Both the position numbers and the translations under genes were made by a program. The notes below the pieces were generated by a model. That model did no database searches and had not been told where the DNA came from. It was given only the letters and a program-made list of their open reading frames with translations. Below, one piece after another: positions 8,557-18,013 of a stretch of DNA of 64,000 bases. This DNA comes from CAVYXK01 sp963708245 (GTDB lineage Bacteria > Pseudomonadota > Alphaproteobacteria > Acetobacterales > Acetobacteraceae): assembly GCA_963708245.1 (NCBI GenBank), contig OY970201.1, positions 434,001 to 498,000 of the forward strand, read 5' to 3'. Numbering within the stretch: position 1 is the first letter of the stretch; each line of letters opens with the position of its first letter.

Positions 8557-9167
8557 TTAACTCGCATCGAATCCCTCTTCATCGACATCCAAGGTGTTGA
8601 CACGATTCGGCCAGAGTTGATTAAAGAAACGGAATCGGACGAATTGCCGGGTCCGGAATGCGTCTCGGTATTTCACCTCGCCGTGCACATAGATGGCCTT
8701 TTTGCCGCTCCTCACAGCTTCGTATTCATCCTTTGTCAACAAACGGCTCTCCGTCATTATGGTGGTGACTTCGCCCGGCGGGATGATGGAACTCGCCTTT
8801 TTACAGTAAGAGTGATCGGCGGCGTTGGAAGGGATATCCTCAGTGGAAAGTCTGCAAGAGCGATCCCGGCCCAGCAATTCACTTCATAGGCTGGCGTTTG
8901 ACCATAGTTTTTGATGAACGGGTGCATGGTGGTTTTCCCGGTGATCGGTGGCACCATACCAGCTACCTCGGTTACTAGACCCGCGAATACGCCTTCCGGC
9001 CCGCTGATCGTGACTGACAGATACGCTCGCAACTGCCGCCGTGCTGTATCTTTGGCAAGCCAAGCCTGATATCCCATGATGCCCGTATATATGCCGACCA
9101 GAATCAGCGTGCCCACACCGACGAAAAAAGTTGCGTGCTGATACCAGTCATGCGTAGCTTGCTGCAT
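8557..9167 (-). pseudogene. Frameshifted single-pass membrane protein
   Basis: Starting at ATG 9167, the N-terminal part reads MQQATHDWYQHATFFVGVG, a membrane segment to about residue 35, then YQAWLAKDTARRQLRAYL and PFIKNYGQTPAYEV. At about 8850 the continuation moves to another frame (SIIPPGEVTTIMTESRLLT, then KKAIYVHGEVKYRDAF) and runs to 8557. Together they form a layout I recognise from conserved hypothetical membrane proteins of about 200 aa. A single frameshift therefore splits the gene, unless it is a sequencing error. Its ATG overlaps the upstream stop (TGATG), implying translational coupling. Confidence 0.6.
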
Positions 9168-9376
9168 CAGCGCGCATCCCGGGCGCGGAGAACCTTCGCT
9201 ATGCCCGCGCGGGTGATGTTGAAGCCATCCTCGGCGCTCAGGCGGGCCGCAACTTCGCGCAGCGAGTGACGATATTGGGGGTGTTTGGTCAGCATGTGCG
9301 GCAGAGAGATGGGCACGCCGTGCGCCGGCCGCCAAGGGTTTCGCCAGCGATAAGTGTTTCCTGCCAGCCAAATCAT
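9167..9376 (-). CDS. Small HTH-like protein, 69 aa
   Basis: The C-terminal half (YRHSLREVAARLSAEDG, then ITRAGIAKVLRA) looks like a helix-turn-helix of the kind found in resolvase tails or small regulators. The N-terminal half is Trp-rich and basic. The ATG overlaps the stop of the lipoprotein gene (ATGA) and its own stop overlaps the next start (TGATG), so it is clearly part of a coupled chain. A DNA-binding role is inference. Confidence 0.55.
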   Translation of the reverse strand: MIWLAGNTYRWRNPWRPAHGVPISLPHMLTKHPQYRHSLREVAARLSAEDGFNITRAGIAKVLRARDAR

Positions 9377-10368
9377 GGCTTGAGCACGAGCATGCTGCGG
9401 GTATTGTCGATAGACCAGGACGAGAATTTTTGCAGGAACGACTGACCGAGCAGCAGCGAGGTGCCGGGCGGGCCGATCGTGCAGCGGACATTTTGCACGG
9501 TCACGTCACCCACCGTGAGTGACTTGAGCCTGCCGCCGGTCAGTGTCGGGACGTTGTTGCCATCGGCCAGCATTGCCCGTGAGAAGTGCAGGTCGGTATC
9601 TGGTGTGAAGATGCCCGACATCACCAGCCGGGCGGCCAGATCGCCGGGCAGAATCACGCTAGAGGCGCCGGTATCGAGCATAAAGGTCTCGGTATCGACT
9701 GCAACGCTCGCATCATAGGGTCCCATCCCGCCGCCGATTGTCACGGGCAGCGTGAATGCGTCATCGTCGCGTGTGAGTTGCACGTAATGCACGTTCGGGT
9801 CCGGTGCCGGCGGCGGTGGCGCAGCAGGCGGCGGCGAGCTTCTACAGGTATCGAAGCCCGCAGACTGGCTCACGTCGCAGTCGTGTGCTGATGCGGGCGG
9901 CGGCGGGGATTCGGGCTCGTAGTTGCCCCAACCCTCGCTGGCCAGACACACGCGGTAACCGTGGTCATTGGCGTAGCCGACGAGTCCACGACACTTGATG
10001 ACGACAGCAGTTTGCTGGTCTGCAAATGACGGCGAGCTCGACCAGTCGGGCGGCGGCGGTGGCGCAGCAGGCGGCGGCGAGCTTCTACAGGTATCGAAGC
10101 CCGCAGACTGGCTCACGTAGCAGTCGTGTGCTGATGCGGGCGGCGGCGGGGATTCGGGCTCGTAGTTGCCCCAACCCTCGCTGGCTAGACACACGCGGTA
10201 ACCGTGGTCATTGGCGTAGCCGACGAGTCCACGACACTTGATGACGACAGCAGTTTGCTGGTCTGCAAATGACGGCGAGCTCGACCAGTCGGGCGGCGGC
10301 GGTGGCGGCACGGCGGCGCAACCGGCGAGCGCGAGGGCCGAAGCCCCCGCGAGTAAGACCCTTTTCAT
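9373..10368 (-). CDS. Lipoprotein with tandem repeats and retropepsin-like aspartic protease
   Basis: The 331-aa precursor has a lipobox (LALAGC, Cys17), so it should be an envelope lipoprotein. Pro-rich linkers separate two almost identical 81-residue units (about residues 27-188), each with Cys residues in VIKCRG, RVCLASEGW, HDCxVSQ and FDTCRSS. The C-terminal ~140 residues are a clan AA retropepsin-like domain with catalytic motif LDTGASSVILP (Asp near residue 232) and the flap/second-half signature LLLGQSFL. The start overlaps the stop of the upstream HTH gene (ATGA). Single-chain bacterial DTG proteases usually dimerise. The substrate is unknown. The repeat units may be Cys-bridged binding modules. 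Confidence 0.8.
   Translation of the reverse strand: MKRVLLAGASALALAGCAAVPPPPPPDWSSSPSFADQQTAVVIKCRGLVGYANDHGYRVCLASEGWGNYEPESPPPPASAHDCYVSQSAGFDTCRSSPPPAAPPPPPDWSSSPSFADQQTAVVIKCRGLVGYANDHGYRVCLASEGWGNYEPESPPPPASAHDCDVSQSAGFDTCRSSPPPAAPPPPAPDPNVHYVQLTRDDDAFTLPVTIGGGMGPYDASVAVDTETFMLDTGASSVILPGDLAARLVMSGIFTPDTDLHFSRAMLADGNNVPTLTGGRLKSLTVGDVTVQNVRCTIGPPGTSLLLGQSFLQKFSSWSIDNTRSMLVLKP
9811..10296. repeat. Two 243-bp in-frame tandem repeats
   Basis: Bases 9811-10053 and 10054-10296 are identical except for about two substitutions (one giving Tyr versus Asp in HDCxVSQ). They encode the duplicated 81-residue unit of the lipoprotein. Near-identity at silent positions indicates a very recent duplication or ongoing unequal recombination. 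Confidence 0.9.
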
Positions 10369-10574
10369 TGCTGGGTTACTCCGGATGGCTTCCGCGAAAG
10401 CCCCTCCGCTAGCTCCGCCATCTTGCCGATGGTGTGTGCAACGTGATCGGGAATCGCTAGCTTGCCGCTCATCCAGCGCCGGACAGTAACAGAAGAAACG
10501 TCAGCACGAGTGGCCAGTTCTGTGGATGACCACCCAAGCCGATCAAGGCATTCGCGTAAGCAGGCGGGAGTAAT
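10365..10574 (-). CDS. Small XRE-like HTH regulator with apparent ATT start
   Basis: The frame encodes about 69 residues: ITPACLRECLDRLGW, then SSTELATRADVSSVTVRRW, MSGKLAIPDHV and a C-terminal helix. This is a Cro/CI-type helix-turn-helix. The expected initiator (family style MTPAxLRxCLDxLGW) falls on ATT at 10574-10572. There is no ATG/GTG/TTG between the upstream in-frame stop and the HTH. Either ATT is used or the start is mutated. The stop overlaps the lipoprotein ATG by four bases. It probably autoregulates the chain (inference). Confidence 0.6.
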   Translation of the reverse strand: MTPACLRECLDRLGWSSTELATRADVSSVTVRRWMSGKLAIPDHVAHTIGKMAELAEGLSRKPSGVTQQ

Positions 10575-11739
10575 TGGCGGAGCCCTTTCGCTCTTGGGTC
10601 AGCCCGAGCCCGATCGCCCTAGGCGGCAAGTAACCTAGCAGGCTGCGGAAAATCACGAAAGTTCCGAGCGGCTTCCTTCCCTGGTGGCGATCGGAACACG
10701 CTTTGCACATCGATTTTGTGGATTTCTGCTGTGCAGGCGGGCAAGCCGCGCTCTCCGCTACGACGGCCGGCGCCGACAGCTTCATGGCGCGGGTCGCGGC
10801 GGAGCGGCTGGTGGAGAACCTTCGGCTCAGGCTTCGTGGTGATGAAGAAGCCGGCAGTGACACGGTAGGAAGGCTGGCCCAATCAACACCGCGCTGGCGC
10901 CGATCGCGGGCATGCATGGGGACGTCGTGCCCGCGGCCTGATGCACGGCGTCAGGACCTCCGTCGTGTCAGGTCAAGGCGCCGCCGGTCCCCCAACCCGG
11001 TGCGCCACCACGCGCATACAGTTGAAAAAACCTAGATCACGGCTGCAGCTTTTTGTTCATCAAACGCCTGGAGCGGGGGCAGTTCATCTGGCCGATGTCG
11101 ACTGCTGGGAGCGAGCGCGCGCAGAAAAAGGTGTCGCGCTTGGGTGCCGGCACATAGTCAGTACTTCTCAGCCAGCATGAGGACGCGGGTGGTCTGCTTG
11201 GGTCTGCGGGGGTCTTCGGAACACGTGCCGCATACACATCCGGAGCGTGGTAGTCCGTTTTCCAGGAGCGGTGGTTTCGTGCCACTTTGAACGCGAGTCG
11301 ATGGGACTTCAGCACCTGCTTAGGCACCCTGCCGCACGGCAAGTTGATCGGCCGCGACACCGGTGGGAAGTCGGCATTATCTAGAGAAATCGCCGCGTCG
11401 CGGTACGTGCATAGGTTTGCAGGCCCGAGCCAGCTTCGATGGGGACCGACCCGCCGGTAGGCGAAGCCAGAGCAGGTGGGCCCGCAAATATGGCCGTATA
11501 GTCGCCCCAAGCGAGTGCGGCCGCTGAACGGGATCAACGTAGGGTCATGACAAAGGCACTCTTCCGCAGTCAAAGGAGTGCTGCGCCGAGCTCAAACTTC
11601 ATCATCGTCGAACGCCGATGGCTTGCGCATGGATCTGAGTAGTTTCCGAGCCTACCACCGCCAGTTCGGCGTCGGTAGGATCCGCCATCCAAGGCCCGCT
11701 GATGGTCGCCTGCCTGGCGATCCGAAAAGCTGCCGCTAT
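10575..11739. other. Gene-free or degenerate stretch
   Basis: Several open frames of 80-180 codons exist on both strands (for example minus 11037-11573), but none has recognisable motifs, a good ribosome-binding site or consistent codon use. The stretch 10590-10700 upstream of the HTH gene should hold the promoter of the minus-strand chain. Otherwise I see nothing definable. Confidence 0.4.
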
Positions 11740-11741
11740 TA

Positions 11742-12876
11742 TACCCCTCTGCTCAAGGAACTCCGGGCTTGGTAGCGCCGATCAACCGGAACTGATCGGT
11801 GATCAAGGAGACGAGCTGCTCTCGGTAGGTGCCGAGGTTCTGGAAGAACGCGTCGATCGCCGACTTGAATTCGGCGAAGGTGGGATAGTACTGGTTCCAC
11901 AGCTTGGTCTTTTTGAGCAACCACCACAGCCGCTCGATCAGATTGAGATTTGGCGAGTAGGCCGGCAGGTAGACGAGCTTGATGCGACAGCTCTCGGCGG
12001 CAATGTAGCTCTTGATGGTCGCTGAACGATTATAGCTGGCATTGTCCAACACGACGCGGATCGCGCTGGCGGTGGGATGACGCGCCGCCAGGCTGTTGAA
12101 CAGCTCGATCATGGCTTCGCTGGTGATCTTGGCTGCCTGATGATGCACCACCTCGCGATCGGGCCAGCTCAGGGCGCCGTTGATATTGACGTTGACCCGC
12201 CCATGATTGCTCTTCAGCTCGCAAGACACACCGCGCTTGATCCAGCCGAAGGCCGGGTGGCCTTTGTGGGCCGGGTGCATGCCATCGACAGAATACAGTG
12301 GCTGCTGCTCGCCGGCCTGCGCCATCATCGGCGCGAGCGTCTCGGCGAGGAACTGCTGCTGCACCGCCGCGTCGGCTTTCGCGGGAACGCATTTCGGCTT
12401 CTTGTAAACGAAGCCCAGCCGCTTCAGCAGCTTGGTCATCGCGTTCGGCGTATAGGGCACGCCGAACTTCTCCTCCACGAAATGGCAGACCGCCTTTGCG
12501 GTCATGTAGAGCTGCTCCGTCAGTTCGGACGCCAGCGCCTCGCATTGCGCCGCCGTCAGCGCCGCCTCTCGCCCCTCGTAGGGGAGGCGTTCCAGGCCGG
12601 AGATGCCGTCGCGCTCATAGAGGCGCCGGTGCTCGCGGACGGTCTCGGCATCGATGTAGAGTGCCTCGGCGATCCGCTCCGCCGTCCAGCCGTCATCCAA
12701 CAGCAGCAGCACGTTCATGCGCCGGTGCACATGGCTGTTGGTCTGCCGCCGCATCATCACCAACAGGTGCGCCCGATCCGCTGCTTTCAGAACTGCTCCG
12801 GCCATTCCGGGGAGCGAATCGGATCGCGCCGAGCCGGGTCAAGAGGGTGCCGTCGGGATTCTTCGGATTCGGGGTA
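11742..12876 (-). mobile_element. IS630-family insertion sequence (copy A)
   Basis: The transposase gene lies between TATACCCC at 11740 and GGGGTATA ending at 12878. Read inward, the ends (CCCC..AAGGAACTCC and CCCC..AAGAATCC) are imperfect inverted repeats. The flanking TA dinucleotides fit the TA target duplication typical of IS630/Tc1 elements. Length is about 1.1 kb. Confidence 0.7.
11753..12805 (-). CDS. IS630-family transposase
   Basis: The 350-aa protein has an N-terminal HTH (TAERIAEALYIDAETVREH) and winged helix region (CHFVEEKFGVPYTPNAMTK), then a DDE core. Catalytic candidates are Asp in LYSVDGMHPAHKG, Asp in VVLDNASYNRS and Glu in YSPNLNLIERLWW. The size and full motif set indicate an intact transposase. 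The start at 12805 gives the family's usual N-terminus. It is a different subgroup from the IS630 at 40903-42035. Confidence 0.9.
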   Translation of the reverse strand: MAGAVLKAADRAHLLVMMRRQTNSHVHRRMNVLLLLDDGWTAERIAEALYIDAETVREHRRLYERDGISGLERLPYEGREAALTAAQCEALASELTEQLYMTAKAVCHFVEEKFGVPYTPNAMTKLLKRLGFVYKKPKCVPAKADAAVQQQFLAETLAPMMAQAGEQQPLYSVDGMHPAHKGHPAFGWIKRGVSCELKSNHGRVNVNINGALSWPDREVVHHQAAKITSEAMIELFNSLAARHPTASAIRVVLDNASYNRSATIKSYIAAESCRIKLVYLPAYSPNLNLIERLWWLLKKTKLWNQYYPTFAEFKSAIDAFFQNLGTYREQLVSLITDQFRLIGATKPGVP

Positions 12877-13019
12877 TACCTGTCGTCGGGGATTGCGCTA
12901 TCTCGACCGTCGTTTCGTAAAAGCCGGCAAGGTTGGCGGCATCGCAGCCACTTTGCTCTCCGGAAGGCTGGAGCAAAGCGCTTAGCTGGTCGATTGGCAC
13001 GGTAACGGAAGATGAAGGC

Positions 13020-14078
13020 ATGGCACTCTCCGCCGAAGACGGCAGGATTTGGGTCCAGACGCTCGGCCGCTACCGCGAGACGAGTGCCGCACGCAGTGCC
13101 TTCGAGCTCCTCATCACGGCGGTGCCGTTGGTGGCGCTCTGGGGCGTCATGTGGCTCGCGCTTGGTATTGGCTATTGGCTGTGTCTGCTGCTCGCGGTGC
13201 CGACTGCCGGCTTCCTCGTGCGTCTCTTTGTGATCCACCACGATTGCGGCCACGGAGCCTTCTTCCGACAACGTTCTATGAACAATTGGGTGGGCAGGAT
13301 CATCGGCGTCGTAACGCTGACGCCCTATGACTTCTGGCGTCGCAGGCATGCGACGCATCACGCGGCTGTGGGCAACCTAAAATTTCGGGGGATAGGCGAT
13401 ATCAAAACCCTCACAGTAAGCGAATACCTCGCACTCGGTTCTGTGAGGCGGCTTGGTTACCGCATCTTCCGCCATCCGGCCATCATGTTCGGCGTTGTTC
13501 CAGCATACCTCTTCCTGTTGCACTACCGCCTCCCAGCCGGCCTCATGCGCGCGGGCGTTCAACCTTGGTGCAGCACGATGGGGACGAATGCGGCGATCGG
13601 GGCTGTCATCGTTTCGATGGGGCGGTTGGTCGGGGTGGGACCCTTTCTTCTGGTGACCGGCCCGGTGGTGCTGATTGCCGCATCGCTCGGCGTATGGCTC
13701 TTCTACGTCCAGCATCAATTCGAACACACCCGATGGGCACAAGACGAAGACTGGAACTTTCATGAAGCCGCACTTCACGGGAGCTCGTACTATGAGTTGC
13801 CGCCCGTTCTCGCCTGGTTCACAGGAAACATAGGGATACATCATGTGCACCATCTGTGTAGCCGCATTCCATTCTACCGTCTGGCACAGGTGATGGAGGA
13901 TCACCCGGAGCTGGCGAGCGTAGGCCGGCTAACGTTTGTCGAGAGCTTTCGATGCTCGACCCTTGTCCTGTGGGACGAGACCCAGAAGCGGCTCATATCA
14001 TTTCGTGAACTGCGCATGCGCCGGTCGGACCCGCCCTTGCATCGTGTTCTGGCTGACAGGCGGTCTTCACGGTTTTGA
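13020..14078 (+). CDS. Membrane fatty acid desaturase (delta-12 type)
   Basis: This 352-aa integral membrane di-iron desaturase shows the three His boxes: HDCGH (residues 74-78), HATHH (110-114) and HHVHH (about 290). Hydrophobic segments flank boxes 1 and 2 and lie between boxes 2 and 3. Such enzymes insert a cis double bond into acyl lipids using O2 and reduced ferredoxin. ATG 13020 was chosen since GGAAGATGAAGG precedes it and the upstream extension is not conserved-looking. Box spacing fits the omega-6/delta-12 branch; exact regiospecificity cannot be read. It may serve low-temperature membrane adjustment. Confidence 0.85.
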   Translation: MALSAEDGRIWVQTLGRYRETSAARSAFELLITAVPLVALWGVMWLALGIGYWLCLLLAVPTAGFLVRLFVIHHDCGHGAFFRQRSMNNWVGRIIGVVTLTPYDFWRRRHATHHAAVGNLKFRGIGDIKTLTVSEYLALGSVRRLGYRIFRHPAIMFGVVPAYLFLLHYRLPAGLMRAGVQPWCSTMGTNAAIGAVIVSMGRLVGVGPFLLVTGPVVLIAASLGVWLFYVQHQFEHTRWAQDEDWNFHEAALHGSSYYELPPVLAWFTGNIGIHHVHHLCSRIPFYRLAQVMEDHPELASVGRLTFVESFRCSTLVLWDETQKRLISFRELRMRRSDPPLHRVLADRRSSRF

Positions 14079-14436
14079 GACTTTCGGCCGCCACTTTCGG
14101 CCGCCCCCTAACTGACGACATTTGCCCTGCATATCGCCACCGTACCCTCGTCGCCGGCGATCAGCGTCCTTGCCGTGCCTATGAGCTTTTGTGCATTGTT
14201 CTATGCGCCTAAAGTTGTAACCCGAACACGGCGAATAGCCACTAAGCATTCCGGAGGATCTGTCACCAAAGGCTGCTGATCGTTCACCGGGGAGTGAAGG
14301 GATGGGACGACAACAGCCCCTTGTTTGCGCGCCGTACCGAGTGCGGCGGCATGTGACGACTCTGCGCGCGATCGACCAGAGCCTGGACCTTATCGTGCTG
14401 CGCGACGAGCCTGCGCCTGCAGAGAGCCCGGCTGCT

Positions 14437-14633
14437 ACGAACTCCGAATCGTCAAACGGAAGCACCGAGCTTTCAAGCTGGCGGGACTGACCTGGATCGT
14501 GGAGCGCAGCTTTACATGGCTGGGACGATATCGTCGGCTCAGCAAGGACTATGAATTTCGAGTTCAAACGTCCGAGGCGATGATCGACCTTGCGGCTACC
14601 CGGATCATGCTCAATCGGATCGCCCTCGCATAG
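14437..14633 (+). pseudogene. IS5-family (IS427-type) transposase C-terminal remnant
   Basis: About 65 codons end with WIVERSFTWLGRYRRLSKDY and a tail SEAMIDLAATRIMLNRI. This is the standard C-terminus of IS427-group transposases (catalytic Glu in VERSFTW). No upstream DDE residues or right-hand IS end could be recognised, so this is only a 3' remnant. Confidence 0.75.
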
Positions 14634-14728
14634 AGCTTCTCGGACACCCGAGAATGGCCATCGGCGCCTCCGGCGCGAATCAATGGATGTAAATTCTGGT
14701 TAGCGCGCCGGTCGATCCCGCATGGACC

Positions 14729-17617
14729 TCACGGAATACCTGCTCGCGGGGTTGGATGGTCTAGTTGATCGAGCAGAGCCGCGGCATCGATCAGATCGGC
14801 GGTGCCGAAACCCTCGGAAAACCGCGCGTACACCGAAGCTAGCAGATCGCGCGCTCCCGCGCGGCGCCGCCTCTGCCATAGCCGCCCCAGACTCATCGCG
14901 CTCCGCAGCTCCCACGACAGGACGTTCTGCGCGCGTGCCGTGCTGAGCGACTGCAAGAATGCCGTCTCCGCAGCTTCAAAACACCCAGGTGCTTCCTCCA
15001 GTAGGAGGGTCTCGCCCCGCACCCGCTGCAACTCCGCGAGGCACCAGCTTTCTCCGGTCGCCTCGCATCGCACCAAGGCATCCTCCACGACGGCACGCCC
15101 CGCGGCCGGTTCGCCGGCGGAGGCCAGACCGCGCGCCAGCGCGAGGAGGAACACCGTTTGGTACTGCACGAAGCCGGCCCGCTGCAGATATGCGACCGCA
15201 GCGCGGAGCAGCGAGAGTCCCCGGTCGGGATTTCCGCGCCGGATGGCAAGTTCACCGTCGAAACAATCGGCTTGAGCGTGCCAGACGTCCAGCGCATGCA
15301 TCGTCGTGTGGCGGCGGAGCATTTCGATGTAGTGCTCCGCCGCCGCGAAATCACCGGCCAGCAGGGCAACCGGGCAAGCCGCCTGCGCGAGCGCGTTGGC
15401 CAACGAAAGCGTGTGATTGATGGAAACCGCGTGCTCAATGTTACTCTCCACATTGCGCAGCGCTTGGTCCGCGAAGCCCTGCAACCAAAGGATCCGCGCG
15501 AGCATGATGTGCGCTGTCACCCGCTGGTCGAAGTGGAATCGGACGGTATGCGACCGGCTAACCGGTGGCACGTATCGGCCCAGCATGCGCTCGATGCACT
15601 CTCGCGCCCCCGTTTGGTTTCCCAGGAAATGCAGCGAGAAGCCGGTCATCCGATCCCCGACGAGCCGGTCGGCCGTATCCCCCGCTTCCGCAGCAAGGCC
15701 GCGGAACCGGCTCGCGAGCGGCAGGGACTCCCGGTATTCGTCGTGATTCATGCGGTCCGCCCAAAGCGCCCAAAGCGCCCGAAGCTGATAGTCGGTGTCC
15801 CCAAGCTTCTCCGCCATCCGAAGCGCCACCTTCCAGGCAGCGACGCTGTTCTCCACCTTGGCGGAAGCGTACATTTGCAGCCAGCCTAACGCCGCGTTGA
15901 GCTGCATTGTGCGGCGTTCGACGACCTGACCCGGGACGGCGTCGAGCGCGGCTAGCCCGCGCTCTATCCAGCCGACGCATTCATCCACCAGAGAGAGCTC
16001 GAACCACAGCGGCACCGCCGCAGCCGTGAGCGCCACGCCGACAGTCGCATCCCCTCCCGCCGAGAAAGCCCAGTTCAGGGATGCACGCACGTTGTCGATG
16101 TGCCGCGCATAGGTGATGATCCACTCGGCTGTGGGGCGCGCGTCCCATTCGGTCTCGGCACGCTCGAATAGCTTTTGGAAATATTCGGCGTGGCGCCGCG
16201 CAACTTCCGCGAACTCCCCACTCTCTTCGAGCTTTTCCCGAGCGTAGGCGAGCGTGGTATCGAGCAGCCGGTAGCGCACGGGGACGTTGGTGCCATCCCT
16301 GGTGATGAGCGACTTCGCGACGAGGTTGGCCAGGCTATCGAGGACATCCGGCCCCTCGCCGTCGGTGGTCGCCACTATTGCTTCCGCTGCTTCCAGCTCA
16401 AAGCCGCCGGGAAAGATCGCCAAACGACGCAGCACCGCGCGCTCGGCCTTGGAGAGCAACTCGTAGCTCCAGTCGAGCGTCGCCCGCAACGTTTGCTGCC
16501 GCGGCAACGCCGTCCGTCGTCCGCCGGTCAACAAGCGAAAGCGATCATCGAGGCCGGCGGCGACACTCCGCACTCCCAGCGCAACGGCGCGGGCGGCCGC
16601 CAGCTCGATCGCCAATGGAATGCCATCGAGCCGTCGGCAGATGCCGCTGATGGTTCTGGCGCGGTCATCATCTACCTGCAGCCGCACACCACCGAGGCGG
16701 GCACGCGCGACGAACAGGCGCACCGCGCTGTGGTGGAGCTGAGCCTCGGTGTCGGTGATCTCATCGCCTGGCACGGCCAGGGCCGGAACATGATAGACGC
16801 ACTCGCCTTCGGCACGCAGGGGTTCCCGGCTGGTCGCCAGGAGCTGCACGTACGGTGCACCGTGCAGCAGCGCCTCGGCGATGCGCACGACTGGCTCGAT
16901 CAGGTGTTCGCAGGTGTCGAGCAGCAGCAGCAATCGCCGCGATTCCAGGCTGGCTGCGACGTGTTCAGGCAGCAGCGGCGACGGCAATCCCCGCAAATCG
17001 AGCACCGCGGCGATCGCCGGCAACACCAGGTTGGGATCAGCCAACGTCGCCAGATCGGCCAGCCACACGCCGTCCGGATAGCGATCGACCAGGCGCCATG
17101 CAGCGGCAAGGGCCAAGCTGGTCTTGCCGATCCCCCCCGGCCCGGTGAGCGTCAGCAAGCGATAGGTGGTCTGCAGTTCGACCACCTGCTGCAGATCGGC
17201 CTCCCGCCCGATCAGCTCGCCAACTTGTATCGGCAGATTGCTGGCAGACGACACAGTCGGCCCAGGACCGACCTGCGCTGCCGAAGCTGATCTGGCGGCC
17301 GCCGTGACATGGCCGGTGAAACGATACCCGTGGCGGGGCACCGTCCTGATCAGGTCACGATCGGCACCGAGGGCACGACGCAGGGCGAAGACCTGCACGT
17401 GCAGGTTGTTTTCCTCGACAATGGCATCGGGCCAGACCCGGCTCAGCAGCTCGTCCTTGCTCAGCATCGTCTCGCCGGCATCGATCAACGCCAGCAGCAC
17501 ATCGATGGCCCGTGCCCCGAGGTCCAGTTTCACGCCATCGGCCAGCAGCGTCCGGTCGCGTCGGCGCAATCGGAACCGGCCAAACTCGATGATGTCGCCG
17601 TTCCCCGACACGGGCAC
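14729..17617 (-). CDS. Winged-helix regulator with NTPase and TPR-like domains
   Basis: The 962-aa protein has an OmpR/CadC-type winged helix (about residues 10-103, ending RTVPRHGYRF), then an NTPase module with Walker A GPGGIGKTS (residues 159-167) and Walker B-like LLLLDTCEH, then about 500 residues of helical TPR-like repeats. It belongs to the large STAND-like regulators in which a winged helix binds DNA and the NTPase/TPR region senses a signal. There is no membrane segment, so it is cytosolic. It stands alone between an IS5 remnant and degenerate DNA, so its target is not evident. The start is at the ATG giving MPVSGNGDIIEFG, a normal N-terminus for the family. Confidence 0.88.
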   Translation of the reverse strand: MPVSGNGDIIEFGRFRLRRRDRTLLADGVKLDLGARAIDVLLALIDAGETMLSKDELLSRVWPDAIVEENNLHVQVFALRRALGADRDLIRTVPRHGYRFTGHVTAAARSASAAQVGPGPTVSSASNLPIQVGELIGREADLQQVVELQTTYRLLTLTGPGGIGKTSLALAAAWRLVDRYPDGVWLADLATLADPNLVLPAIAAVLDLRGLPSPLLPEHVAASLESRRLLLLLDTCEHLIEPVVRIAEALLHGAPYVQLLATSREPLRAEGECVYHVPALAVPGDEITDTEAQLHHSAVRLFVARARLGGVRLQVDDDRARTISGICRRLDGIPLAIELAAARAVALGVRSVAAGLDDRFRLLTGGRRTALPRQQTLRATLDWSYELLSKAERAVLRRLAIFPGGFELEAAEAIVATTDGEGPDVLDSLANLVAKSLITRDGTNVPVRYRLLDTTLAYAREKLEESGEFAEVARRHAEYFQKLFERAETEWDARPTAEWIITYARHIDNVRASLNWAFSAGGDATVGVALTAAAVPLWFELSLVDECVGWIERGLAALDAVPGQVVERRTMQLNAALGWLQMYASAKVENSVAAWKVALRMAEKLGDTDYQLRALWALWADRMNHDEYRESLPLASRFRGLAAEAGDTADRLVGDRMTGFSLHFLGNQTGARECIERMLGRYVPPVSRSHTVRFHFDQRVTAHIMLARILWLQGFADQALRNVESNIEHAVSINHTLSLANALAQAACPVALLAGDFAAAEHYIEMLRRHTTMHALDVWHAQADCFDGELAIRRGNPDRGLSLLRAAVAYLQRAGFVQYQTVFLLALARGLASAGEPAAGRAVVEDALVRCEATGESWCLAELQRVRGETLLLEEAPGCFEAAETAFLQSLSTARAQNVLSWELRSAMSLGRLWQRRRRAGARDLLASVYARFSEGFGTADLIDAAALLDQLDHPTPRAGIP

Positions 17618-18013
17618 GCGACCCCCGATTAAGGGTTTTCAGGGTTTTAAGATTGCACAGGAACGGGAGGTTGATCGGCCGCTGGGCAGAGTGCACGCTA
17701 CACGATTTCGTGAGAGCCCGTGGACCGGTATGACCCTCCTCGCGCTGCGCAGTGCAGCAAATTGTGTGGTTTGCAACCGCAAGCGGAAGCCGTGATGCGG
17801 GAATGTTCCGCGTGGCCGACGAACAAGTGGAATAAAGCGCCTCGCTAATTTCTTTCAGCGGCAATTGTGCGATGACGCGAAGCAGAGCCAGTCGCAGAGG
17901 CCTGGACCCAACCCGTCCATTCAGGAAGTTTGCGACAGAGCCGGCGCACGTGCCGTCCAGCTCTCCAGTCGCTCGAATGCTTATCAACGCGGGTGTCTTT
18001 TCAGGAGCCAGCA
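17618..18013. other. Upstream region of the regulator and of an icd stub
   Basis: No gene is seen. It holds the divergent 5' regions of the regulator (minus) and of the truncated isocitrate dehydrogenase start (plus). CAGGA at 18003-18007 is a plausible ribosome-binding site for the ATG at 18014. Confidence 0.5.

Noticed and set aside
9811..10296. Tandem repeat considered as a CRISPR-like array
   Set aside because: Only two 243-bp coding units with no spacers; no CRISPR array was seen anywhere in the window.
11037..11573. 178-codon minus-strand frame
   Set aside because: No start context, no motif, atypical composition; evidence too weak for a gene call.
15158..17290. Long plus-strand frames of 243 and 371 codons
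   Set aside because: They are shadows of the 962-aa regulator, typical of high-GC DNA.
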